Source: RYN-428 sp035551995 (GTDB lineage: Bacteria > Planctomycetota > Phycisphaerae > Tepidisphaerales > Tepidisphaeraceae). Taken from it: 64,000 nucleotides of DNA. Location of the stretch: positions 155,148 to 219,147 of the forward strand of contig DASZME010000012.1 of the NCBI GenBank assembly GCA_035551995.1, in the 5' to 3' direction. Of the stretch, positions 16,551 to 24,470 are shown one piece after another. The notes beneath the pieces are model-generated. The model was not told the DNA's origin. It ran no database searches and saw only the letters and a program-made list of their open reading frames with translations. Within the stretch, counting starts at the first letter, position 1, and every line of letters begins with the position of its first letter. The position numbers were made by a program, and so were the translations under genes.

Positions 16551-17413
16551 TTACCGCCCCCAAGCTCATTGTCCATCTCGCCCTCTATGAAGGTGAAGGA
16601 AGCGAGCCGCTGGCGCCGCCGATTCGGTTTGAGCTGATCCGCACGCTGCTGGAAAAGGGTTACGCCGTCTCCACGATCCGGCCCGGCGGGCGCGTCAGTT
16701 CACCGGCGGAAGGCTCCCTGATCGTGCTGGGACAATTCACCGGCCAGACGCCCCCGCAGGCGGTCGGCGTGTCTGGCGCCGTGCAGGTTTACTTCCGCGA
16801 CATTCGCGATCTCGATAACCCCGCGATTCTTCTGGCGGTCGAAGGGCTTTGCGGCCAGGCGCAGCTTCCCCGGCCCGGCGGATGGAAGCCGTGGTTTCCC
16901 GTCATCGACTACGACCGCTGCACCAACTGCATGCAATGCCTCAGCTTCTGCCTGTTCGACGTCTATGGCGTTTCCGTGAAGGGAAAGATCCAGGTTCGCA
17001 GCGAAAACAACTGCAAGACCGATTGCCCCGCCTGCTCGCGCGTCTGCCCGGAAGTGGCCATCCTTTTTCCCAAGTACCGTTCCGGCCCAATCAACGGCGA
17101 CGAGATCAACCCCGACGACCTTCGCCGCGAGGCGATGAAAGTGGACATCTCCTCCCTGCTCGGCGGCGACATCTATCAGGCCCTCCGCGACCGCAGCGAA
17201 AAAGCCAAGTCGCGCTTCTCCAAGGAACGCGACGACGACCGCGCCCTCAAAGAACGGCAACGCTGCCTGGCCAAGTTGCAGGAGCAAATGGAAATCCCGG
17301 CTGAAGTGCTGGCGTCTTTGCCGTCGATCGATCAGATTCAAGCCAAAGCCGAACAGGCGAAAGCCCGGGCGGTGGAGGCGCTGAAGCTCGCGGCGGCATC
17401 GAGCGACGCGTGA
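16547..17413 (+). CDS. 2x[4Fe-4S] ferredoxin-domain protein with coiled-coil tail
   Basis: 288 residues. N-terminal ~110 residues form an unassigned domain (VHLALYEGEG ... EKGYAVSTIRPGG ... LLAVEGLCGQAQ). Then two cluster motifs: C125/C128/C131/C135 (CTNCMQCLSFC) and C156/C160/C163/C167 (CKTDCPACSRVC), the second with an extra residue in its first gap. Residues ~200-288 are charged and helical (SEKAKSRFSKERDDDRALKERQ), likely a coiled coil. GTG start overlapping the preceding stop. Probable electron donor for the radical SAM enzyme or a reductase of this cluster. Confidence 0.83.
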   Translation: MITAPKLIVHLALYEGEGSEPLAPPIRFELIRTLLEKGYAVSTIRPGGRVSSPAEGSLIVLGQFTGQTPPQAVGVSGAVQVYFRDIRDLDNPAILLAVEGLCGQAQLPRPGGWKPWFPVIDYDRCTNCMQCLSFCLFDVYGVSVKGKIQVRSENNCKTDCPACSRVCPEVAILFPKYRSGPINGDEINPDDLRREAMKVDISSLLGGDIYQALRDRSEKAKSRFSKERDDDRALKERQRCLAKLQEQMEIPAEVLASLPSIDQIQAKAEQAKARAVEALKLAAASSDA

Positions 17414-17795
17414 GTTTAATGTGAACACGATTTTGTTTAGCGGGCGAGCTTGCTCGCCGTGTAAGCAGCAACGGCGAGCAAGCTCGCCCACTAAACTAAT
17501 TAGCCTTGGGTGATTCACGCGTTTTTTCATTCCCTCGCCCGGTACTCCGGGAGAGGGCAGGGTGAGGGTTTTTTTGATAGTTCGGATTTTCTATGACTTG
17601 CATCGTTTCAAAAAAACCCTCTCCCCAACCCTCTCTCCCGGAATACCGGGCGAGGGAGTAGAGTGCGTAGTCGCGCAAGTTCATTTGGATTCGCCGTGAT
17701 GGAATTATCTTACTCCCTTTCCCGGAGTGCCGGGCAAGGGAACAGGAGATGACGAGTCTCCCAGCACACGGCCCAAGCCGTCAGGAATTTGAAAA
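17414..17795. repeat. Intergenic region with stacked inverted repeats (families E and B)
   Basis: 382 bases without a gene. At 17435-17496 a GTTTAGCGGGCGAGCTTGCT-type arm of ~25 bp is mirrored after a 10-base loop. At 17529-17660 a CCTCGCCCGGTACTCCGGGA-type palindrome and GGGTTTTTTT are mirrored by AAAAAAACCC and a second CCCGG..CCGGG palindrome; a third short copy is at 17710-17741. Family B recurs at 55130-55239. The structures could terminate or stabilise the ferredoxin transcript. Confidence 0.8.
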
Positions 17796-18986
17796 ATGAT
17801 GGTTCAATTTGCCAAGCGAATGATGACCGAGCCGGACAAACGGCTCCTCTGGAAGCTCGCCTTTAACTTCGGCTACAAAGGAATGCGCTCGGTTCAAAAG
17901 TACAAGAGCCGGCTCAAGCAGGGCATTCATTTCCCGCCGTTCCTGTTCATCTCGATCATCAACAGTTGCCAGCTTCGATGCCAGGGGTGCTGGGTCGACG
18001 TCGATTCCCCGCGTGACATGATCGATCTCGCGCAGATGAACCGGATCATTAACGACGCCAAGAAACACGGCAACAGCTACTTCGGCATTCTCGGCGGCGA
18101 GCCGTTTCTCCACCCGCAGTTGATCCAGATTCTCGAAGCGCATCCGGATTGCTATTTTCAGATTTTCACCAACGGCCAGCTCATCACCGACCACATGGCC
18201 TCGGAGCTTCGACGGGTCGGCAACGCCACGCCGCTCATCAGCATCGAGGGCGGGGAGATCGTCAGCGACGAACGCCGCGGCCGACTGAACGTGTTGAATA
18301 AAACATTGGCCGGCCTGGAAAATTGCCGCCGTCATAAGCTGATCACCGGCGTGGCCACCAGCGTCTGCAAGACCAATATCGATCTCGTCAGCGAGCAATG
18401 GCTGCGAAAGCTGATCGACATGGGCGTTCATTACGCCTGGTTTCATACCTATCGCGTCGTCGGCCCCAAGCCCGCGTCGCACCTGGCCCTGAGCCCCGAT
18501 CAGCTCGTGCAGGTTCGCAAGTTCATGGTCGAGATGCGGAGCAAACTTCCGATCGCCATCGTCGACGCATACTGGGACGACAAGGGCCAGGCCCTGTGCC
18601 CAATGGCCACCGGCGTCAGCCATCACATCGGACCCAGCGGCGACATTGAGCCGTGCCCGATTATCCAGTTCGCCAAGGAAAACATCCGCGACGAACGCGG
18701 TATCTACGATGTGATGAGCGGCTCGGCGTTCCTCGACGATTTCCGAAAAACCGCCGCCCGCACGACGCAGGGGTGCATTGTTCTGGAACGCCCCGACATC
18801 GTGCGGGAATTAGTCGCCAAGCACGGCGCGAAAGACACGACCCAGCGCGGCACCGCCGACGCCGAGATGGCCGCGCTAACGCCGCGGACAAGCCAGCATC
18901 TGCCGGGTCGCGAGATTCCCGAAGAGCAGTGGATATACCGGTTCGCCAAAAAGCATTGGTATTTTGGTTTTGGAGCGTATTCGTGA
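17796..18986 (+). CDS. Radical SAM enzyme with SPASM-like C-terminus
   Basis: 396 residues. The radical SAM cluster motif is CQLRCQGC (CxxxCxxC) near residue 53, followed by GGEPFLHP (the GGE SAM-binding motif, as ILGGEPF). Later cysteines in GQALCPMATG, DIEPCPIIQF and TTQGCIVL suggest an auxiliary Fe-S (SPASM/twitch) region. It is not HpnH, whose N-terminal context differs. It precedes the terpenoid genes and follows the ferredoxin gene, so it may modify a terpenoid lipid or a protein of the pathway. ATG 17796 is the first of two tandem ATGs. Confidence 0.85.
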   Translation: MMVQFAKRMMTEPDKRLLWKLAFNFGYKGMRSVQKYKSRLKQGIHFPPFLFISIINSCQLRCQGCWVDVDSPRDMIDLAQMNRIINDAKKHGNSYFGILGGEPFLHPQLIQILEAHPDCYFQIFTNGQLITDHMASELRRVGNATPLISIEGGEIVSDERRGRLNVLNKTLAGLENCRRHKLITGVATSVCKTNIDLVSEQWLRKLIDMGVHYAWFHTYRVVGPKPASHLALSPDQLVQVRKFMVEMRSKLPIAIVDAYWDDKGQALCPMATGVSHHIGPSGDIEPCPIIQFAKENIRDERGIYDVMSGSAFLDDFRKTAARTTQGCIVLERPDIVRELVAKHGAKDTTQRGTADAEMAALTPRTSQHLPGREIPEEQWIYRFAKKHWYFGFGAYS

Positions 18987-18993
18987 AGGAATA

Positions 18994-19137
18994 AGTTGGC
19001 AGTTGTTAGTTGCCAGTTGCCAGTTGCCAGTAAAGACAAGACGTTACCAAGCGCGAGTTGCAATGGATGGTAAACACCGGCGACCTATTTCGTCTTCGTC
19101 TTCACTGGCAACTGGCAACTAACCACTGGCAACTTAT
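18994..19137. repeat. Inverted repeat, family D
   Basis: Tandem GTTGCCA/GTTGTTA units on the left (18994-19035) and their complement ACTGGCAACTGGCAACT on the right (19102-19137) flank ~65 bases of unique sequence. The same repeat occurs at 50200-50428. This fills the 178-base gap before the polyprenyl synthetase gene. Confidence 0.8.
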
Positions 19138-19164
19138 TTCCTTTCGTTTGAGGAGAATGTTCTA

Positions 19165-20883
19165 ATGCAGATCCCCGTATTAAAGCTTCCGCGAGCGGTC
19201 CCGCCGGAGCGCGTCCGGCCGCCTCAAACCAACATCCCGCAAAGCCGCGGCGATCGCGAGGAATTCAAGCAGCGCATCTCCGCCTACGTTGAAAAAGTAC
19301 GCCCGGTCCCCCCGCTTTCGCTTGAAGAGTTACGCCGCCATTCCGGCGAATTTCTGCGCCTCAACAATCTCGATCCGCAATACCGCGATTACGTCGCCAT
19401 CGTTCTCAATAGCGAAGTATGGAAGGACTCACTCGCCGCCGTCCCGTTCGAGCGGCGATTGCTCCTGCTTCCCAAGTGCCTGCGCGTCGAAGACAAGTGC
19501 CCGGCGCCCTTCGATGATTTCGGCCTTCTCTGCAAACAGTGCGGCCTGTGCTCAATCCAGGACCTTCAGGTCGAAGCCGAGCGACTGGGATATGCCGTGC
19601 TGGTCGCCGAAGGCTCGGCACTGGTCATGGCGATCATCCAGACCGGCAAGATCGACGCCATCGTCGGCGTAAGCTGCTTGTCCGTCCTCGAAAAGGCGTT
19701 CCCCTACATGGAATCCGCCGCCATCCCCGGCGTGGCCATTCCCCTGCTTCAGGACGATTGCAAAGATACCACCATCGACCTCGATTGGGTCTGGGACGTG
19801 ATTCATCTGACCGGCGACGATAAAACCCACCGCCTGAATCTTGACGATCTTCGCCGGGAAGTCGATTCATGGTTCGAGGCCGCCACGCTCGACAAAATCG
19901 CCGGAAAGGCCACTACGCAAACCGAGCAAATCGCCCGCGAATGGCTCATCAAGGACGGCAAACGCTGGCGGCCCTTTCTGGCCGCGTGCGCCTATAAGGC
20001 ATTCCAGGATGATCCCAAGACGCCGCTCCCCATCGGCCTGAAAAAACTGTGCGTCGCCGTCGAATGTTTCCACAAGGCTTCGCTGGCCCACGACGACATC
20101 GAAGACAACGACGCCCTGCGTTATGGCGAACAAACGCTGCACGAAAAGTACGGCGTTCCCGTCGCGCTCAATGCTGGTGATTTACTCATCGGCGACGGCT
20201 ATCGTCTCATCGCCGAGTGCGGGGCGGCGCCGGAAGCGACCGTCGAAATGATCCGCATCGCGGCGGAGGGGCATCGCACATTGTCGATCGGCCAGGGCGC
20301 CGAGCTTTGCTGGGCGCGAGCGCCGCAGCCGTTGCCGTCGCTGGCGGTGCTCGACATTTTCGCCAAGAAAACCGCCCCGGCGTTCGAGGTCGCCCTGCGT
20401 CTGGGCGCGACCTTCGCCGGCGCCGACCAGGATGTCGCCGACGTACTTGCCCGCTACAGCGAGGCGCTGGGCATCGCGTATCAGATCCGCGATGATATCG
20501 AAGACCTGACCGGCAAAGACGCCGAGGATGACATTGCCGCCCAGCGGCCGTCGTTGCCGTTGGCGCTGGCGTTCGAGCGCACGACCGGCGCGGACAAAGC
20601 CCTCGTGGAGAGCGTGTGGCGTCGCGCCGCCGACGCCCAAACGCTCGAGAAGGTTCGGGCGTTGATCGGCAAGGTCGGCGCCGAGGATCGTTGCCGGGGA
20701 TTGCTCGATTCTTACAAGGAAGAGGCGGTTCGATCGCTGGGCGATTTGGAGAACGCGAGCCTCAAGGGTTTGCTGCGTCGGGTGATCGGAAAAATTTTCG
20801 CCATGGAAGTGCAGGGTTGGTGCAGTGAGTTTGAGGCTCGAAATGCTCCAGGTCGCGAGGTTGGCGCCCAAGCTCTTGGGTGA
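19165..20883 (+). CDS. DUF116-polyprenyl synthetase fusion protein
   Basis: 572 residues in two parts. Residues ~60-215 match DUF116: LLLLPKCLR, KCPAPFDDFGLLCKQCGLC with clustered cysteines, IVGVSCLSVLEKAFPYM and DDCKDTTIDLDWVW. Residues ~250-540 are a trans-isoprenyl diphosphate synthase: GKRWRPFLAA, first Asp-rich motif HDDIEDND (about 308), NAGDLLIGDGY, GQGAEL, and second Asp-rich motif YQIRDDIEDLTG (about 440). It would extend allylic diphosphates; chain length cannot be read. GAGGAG precedes the ATG. The next gene overlaps its end by 59 bases. Confidence 0.88.
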   Translation: MQIPVLKLPRAVPPERVRPPQTNIPQSRGDREEFKQRISAYVEKVRPVPPLSLEELRRHSGEFLRLNNLDPQYRDYVAIVLNSEVWKDSLAAVPFERRLLLLPKCLRVEDKCPAPFDDFGLLCKQCGLCSIQDLQVEAERLGYAVLVAEGSALVMAIIQTGKIDAIVGVSCLSVLEKAFPYMESAAIPGVAIPLLQDDCKDTTIDLDWVWDVIHLTGDDKTHRLNLDDLRREVDSWFEAATLDKIAGKATTQTEQIAREWLIKDGKRWRPFLAACAYKAFQDDPKTPLPIGLKKLCVAVECFHKASLAHDDIEDNDALRYGEQTLHEKYGVPVALNAGDLLIGDGYRLIAECGAAPEATVEMIRIAAEGHRTLSIGQGAELCWARAPQPLPSLAVLDIFAKKTAPAFEVALRLGATFAGADQDVADVLARYSEALGIAYQIRDDIEDLTGKDAEDDIAAQRPSLPLALAFERTTGADKALVESVWRRAADAQTLEKVRALIGKVGAEDRCRGLLDSYKEEAVRSLGDLENASLKGLLRRVIGKIFAMEVQGWCSEFEARNAPGREVGAQALG

Positions 20884-21709
20884 GGCCACCGACCTCGTCG
20901 CCGATTTCCTGCGCGGCCAGTTGAACGACGACGGCGGATTCAAGAACCGCGCCGGCGCCAGCGACATCTATTACACCGTCTTCGGCCTCGAAGGACTGCT
21001 GGCCCTTCGCGCCGACCTGCCGCACGCGAAGGTGGCGGCCTATCTCCAAACCCTCGCCCCCGTCGATACGCTCGATCTCGTCCACGTCTGCTCCCTGGCG
21101 CGCTGCTGGGCAAACCTGCCGGCGCCGATGCGCGATCAAGCGCCGCGCGACGACATGGCCCGGCGCATCGAATCCTTCCGCAGCGCCGACGGCGGATTCA
21201 ACACGCTCGCCAGGGCGCCGAGCGGCACCGTGTACGGCTGTTTTCTCGCGGCGGCCGGTTACGGCGACGCCGGCATCGAAATGCCAAACGCCTCTGCGAT
21301 GCTCGACTGCATCCGCCCCCTGCGCGCCGCCGACGGCGGGTACGCCAATCAGCAAGACATGCCCATCGGCCTTGTTCCAAGCACCGCCGCCGCCGTCACG
21401 TTGCTTCGCCATCTTTCGCAACCGCCCGACGCGCGGCTGGGAGACTGGCTGTTGGCGTGCTGCCGCCCCGAAGGCGGTTTTTTCCCCACCCCGCATTCGC
21501 CGATTCCCGATCTGCTTTCCACGGCGACCGCCCTGCACGCCCTGGCCGGCATGCAGGTCGATATCGAAGCGATTCAGGAGCCGTGCCTCGATTTCGTGGA
21601 TAGTCTGTGGACCAAAAAAGGCGGCTTTTTCGGAAATTGGAGCGACGACATGCTTGACGCAGAATACACCTACTACGGCCTGTTGGCGCTGGGCCATTTA
21701 AGTCTGTGA
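20825..21709 (+). CDS. Prenyltransferase-beta/terpene-cyclase-like alpha-barrel protein
   Basis: 294 residues built of alpha/alpha-barrel repeats with DGGF/ADGGY turns (LNDDGGFKN, SADGGFNTL, AADGGYANQ, CRPEGGFFP, TKKGGFFGN), as in protein prenyltransferase beta subunits and squalene-cyclase domains. C-terminal DAEYTYYGLLALGHL resembles the zinc-ligand region of the former, but the substrate is unclear. It starts at GTG 20825 (AGGG 8 bases before) inside the 3' end of the fusion gene and ends with a GTGA overlap to the cyclase gene, so the three are co-translated. Confidence 0.8.
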   Translation: MSLRLEMLQVARLAPKLLGEATDLVADFLRGQLNDDGGFKNRAGASDIYYTVFGLEGLLALRADLPHAKVAAYLQTLAPVDTLDLVHVCSLARCWANLPAPMRDQAPRDDMARRIESFRSADGGFNTLARAPSGTVYGCFLAAAGYGDAGIEMPNASAMLDCIRPLRAADGGYANQQDMPIGLVPSTAAAVTLLRHLSQPPDARLGDWLLACCRPEGGFFPTPHSPIPDLLSTATALHALAGMQVDIEAIQEPCLDFVDSLWTKKGGFFGNWSDDMLDAEYTYYGLLALGHLSL

Positions 21710-23604
21710 AGCCTCCCATGCCCGACGACTCCATTGGTTTCGATCAGGCGCTCGACGGCGTCATCGGCGCGTTGTTAAATGACCGCAATGCCGCCGGCCA
21801 TTGGGAAGGCGAACTCTCGAGCAGCGCCCTCTCCACCGCCACGGCTGTTTTCGCCCTCAGCGCCTATGAACAAACCGTCGCCGGCGCAATCGACTCGGCG
21901 CGCCGAGCCGAATTTCAAGCCTTGGTAAAAAGAGGGATCGACTGGCTTTGCCACAATCAAAATACAGACGGCGGATGGGGCGACACCATTCTTTCCATCA
22001 GCAACATCAGCACCACGGCACTCTGCTGGGCCGCATTATCCGCCGGCGGGGAATCCGTTTCGTCCGCGGTCGGCGACGCCGAACAATGGCTTATGCGGGC
22101 GGCGGGGTCGCTGGCGCCGGCGAAACTCGCCGCCGCGATTAAGGCGAGGTACGGAAAAGATCGAACCTTCTCCGTTCCGATCCTCACGATGTGCGCGTTG
22201 GCCGGTCGATTGGGCCCCGGCCGGGCCGCGTGGCGATTTGTCCCCCAACTTCCGTTCGAGCTGGCGGCCTGCCCGTATCAATGGTTTCAGTGGCTGCGTC
22301 TCCCCGTCGTCAGTTATGCATTGCCGGCCTTGATCGCGATCGGCCACGTCCGCCACGCCCGCCGACCGACATGGAACTGGCCGGCGCGCGCGGTAAGAAC
22401 GATGACAAAGGCGCGAACGCTTCGCGTGCTCCGGCAAATCCAACCCTTCGGCGGCGGCTTCCTCGAAGCCACTCCGCTCACCAGTTTCGTCGTCATGAGC
22501 CTGGTCGGCGCCGGCCAATGCGATCATGCCGTCGCGATACAAGGAATCGACTTTCTCATTCGTTCGATTCGCCACGACGGCAGTTGGCCGATCGATACGA
22601 ACCTCAGCACGTGGGTGACCACGCTTTCGATCAACGCGCTGGCGCCGCACCCGGCTTTCGATCGCGTCTTGAATCACGACGACCGCCTCAAGCTCCGCGA
22701 TTGGCTGCTGGGTCAGCAATACCGCGTCGAGCATCCCTACACCCACGCCGCCCCCGGCGCCTGGGCGTGGACCGATCTTCCCGGCGGCGTCCCCGACGCC
22801 GACGACACCGCCGGCGCGCTGCTGGCGCTGTGGAACCTTGGCTTTCGCGACGCCCGGGTTCTCGACTCCGTCAACGCCGCCGTCAACTGGCTGCTCAACC
22901 TGCAAAATCGTGACGGCGGGATTCCCACCTTCTGCCGCGGATGGGGCGCCCTTCCCTTCGATCGCAGCGGCTCTGATCTGACGGCCCACGCGCTGCATGC
23001 GCTGGCAGCCTGGAAATTATCCCTGCCGATCGAAGCGCGGGCAAAAATCGACAACGCCGTCAAAAGTGGATTGGCTTACCTGCGCGAACAACAGCGTCCT
23101 GACGGCGCCTGGACCCCGCTGTGGTTCGGGAACCAGTTCGCGCCCGGCGATGAAAACGCCACGTATGGCACGTCGCGCGTTCTGACCGCCCTTTGTGCGA
23201 TCGATCCTTCTCCATCGGAAGACGTGAAAGCCATGATTCTTCGCGGCGCCGGGTGGTTGATCGAATCTCAAAACGCCGACGGCGGTTGGGGCGGGGGAAT
23301 CGACACGCCGTCGTCGATCGAAGAAACGTCGCTGGCTTCGCAGGCGCTGACCATCTGCCGCAAAAGCTATCTCGATGCCGAGAGGCAAAAGGCGTCCGCC
23401 GTCGTCGTCGGTCGCGGACTTCGATGGATTGCGGCAAAGACCGATCGAGGCCGGCGATTTCCCGCGTCGCCGATCGGATTTTATTTCGCGAAACTGTGGT
23501 ACTTCGAGCGATTGTACCCGGCGATCTACGCCTGCGCCGCGCTGACATGCTCGGCGGCGGTCGACGCCCACGAACTGCAAATCCTAAAAACGCCGACCGA
23601 GTGA
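21706..23604 (+). CDS. shc: Squalene-hopene cyclase family terpene cyclase
   Basis: 632 residues, class II triterpene cyclase. The protonating DxDD motif is DADDT at 364-368. Multiple QW motifs are visible (QNTDGGWGD, QNRDGGIPTF, QRPDGAWTPLWFG, QNADGGWGG). FYFAKLWYFERLYP at the C-terminus is typical. It would cyclise squalene to hopene/hopanol or, given the adjacent polyprenyl synthetase, a longer polyprene; no hpnCDE squalene genes are in the window. The protein is peripheral-membrane in this family. GTG 21706 overlaps the previous stop; ATG 21718 is an alternative. Confidence 0.88.
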   Translation: MKPPMPDDSIGFDQALDGVIGALLNDRNAAGHWEGELSSSALSTATAVFALSAYEQTVAGAIDSARRAEFQALVKRGIDWLCHNQNTDGGWGDTILSISNISTTALCWAALSAGGESVSSAVGDAEQWLMRAAGSLAPAKLAAAIKARYGKDRTFSVPILTMCALAGRLGPGRAAWRFVPQLPFELAACPYQWFQWLRLPVVSYALPALIAIGHVRHARRPTWNWPARAVRTMTKARTLRVLRQIQPFGGGFLEATPLTSFVVMSLVGAGQCDHAVAIQGIDFLIRSIRHDGSWPIDTNLSTWVTTLSINALAPHPAFDRVLNHDDRLKLRDWLLGQQYRVEHPYTHAAPGAWAWTDLPGGVPDADDTAGALLALWNLGFRDARVLDSVNAAVNWLLNLQNRDGGIPTFCRGWGALPFDRSGSDLTAHALHALAAWKLSLPIEARAKIDNAVKSGLAYLREQQRPDGAWTPLWFGNQFAPGDENATYGTSRVLTALCAIDPSPSEDVKAMILRGAGWLIESQNADGGWGGGIDTPSSIEETSLASQALTICRKSYLDAERQKASAVVVGRGLRWIAAKTDRGRRFPASPIGFYFAKLWYFERLYPAIYACAALTCSAAVDAHELQILKTPTE

Positions 23605-23612
23605 TCGGCGTT
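23586..23612 (-). terminator. Terminator between convergent shc and SDR genes
   Basis: AACGCCGA-TCACTCGG-TCGGCGTT followed by a T-run on the minus strand, lying over the last codons of shc. It gives a proper terminator for the SDR gene and a weaker hairpin for the cyclase operon. Confidence 0.7.
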
Positions 23613-23626
23613 CGCCATAGGTGAAG

Positions 23627-24334
23627 CTACCGCGGACGAAGCACCAATTCTTCGACGATGGCCCGCGACGGAAGATTGATCGCCAGCATCACGCAGTCCG
23701 CCACGTCCTCCGGCTGAAGCATTTTCAATCGCGCCTCGCTCGACGGGACAACCGGCCGCTTCTCGAGAATCGGCGTGTTGATATCCCCCGGACAAAGGCA
23801 CGTCGCGCGAACGCCGTTCTGGCGTTCCTCGAAGTTGATCGATTGAGCCAACCCGCGCTCGGCGAATTTACTGGCGACATAAGCCGGCCCGGCTTTGGCG
23901 TTGGCGATGATGCCGGCGTCGGACACGATCAACACGATCGTCCCTTCGCCGCGCAGTCGCATCGTGGGAAGAAACGCCTTGACGCAGTAAAAGGCGCCGT
24001 TCAGATTGATATCGATCACCTGGCGATAGTCCTCAACCGTCAGCGCTTCCCAACTTCGCATCGGAATGTTCGTTCCCGCGGCATGCACGAGCGCGCCGAC
24101 CTGCCCGTAATGGCTCAGCACGTCGCCCGCCATCTTCATCACGGCGGCATTGTCCGCCACGTCGCAGGGCGCGACCCATGTTCGGCTGGGATCATTCGTC
24201 AGCGCCGCCGTCTCGCGGAGCGCTTCTTCGCGACGGCCGACCAGCGCGACCGACCACCCTTCCTTGACCAGTCGAACCGCCGAAGCCCGGCCCACGCCGC
24301 TCCCGGCGCCAGTGACAACCGCTATTTTTGGCAT
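23627..24334 (-). CDS. Short-chain dehydrogenase/reductase (SDR)
   Basis: 235 residues, classical SDR. NAD(P)-binding TGAGSGVG (8-15), the GRR after beta2 suggesting NADPH, AGTNIP in place of NNAG, catalytic Ser in IVLIVSDAG, and YVASK with Tyr/Lys. PGDINTPI is the usual PG motif. The substrate is unknown. It converges on the terpene cyclase gene, so it is not in that operon, though an involvement in lipid modification cannot be excluded. Start ATG 24334. Confidence 0.88.
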   Translation of the reverse strand: MPKIAVVTGAGSGVGRASAVRLVKEGWSVALVGRREEALRETAALTNDPSRTWVAPCDVADNAAVMKMAGDVLSHYGQVGALVHAAGTNIPMRSWEALTVEDYRQVIDINLNGAFYCVKAFLPTMRLRGEGTIVLIVSDAGIIANAKAGPAYVASKFAERGLAQSINFEERQNGVRATCLCPGDINTPILEKRPVVPSSEARLKMLQPEDVADCVMLAINLPSRAIVEELVLRPR

Positions 24335-24378
24335 ATAAATCTCAATTACGTTTCGTTGAACTACTTTCGAGTCCCGAA

Positions 24379-24460
24379 GGTTTTTCAGGTCGCTGGAGCG
24401 TTTCTGCGTTTAGCGGCCCCGCTTGCGGGGCGTGTTTCGCGATGAAAGTTCACCGTCACA
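24379..24460. repeat. Dispersed palindromic repeat, family A copy
   Basis: TTTTTCAGGTCGCTGGAGCG, then GCGTTTAGCGGCCCCGCTTG and CGGGGCGTGTTTCGCG: the same core as at 25690-25802 and 47021-47128. It fills the 136-base gap between the SDR and the oxidoreductase. Confidence 0.8.
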
Positions 24461-24470
24461 CGAAAACCAT

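Noticed and set aside
17796..18986. HpnH (adenosylhopene synthase) as identity of the radical SAM gene
   Set aside because: Cluster motif and flanking sequence do not match HpnH; extra C-terminal cysteines point to SPASM-like proteins.
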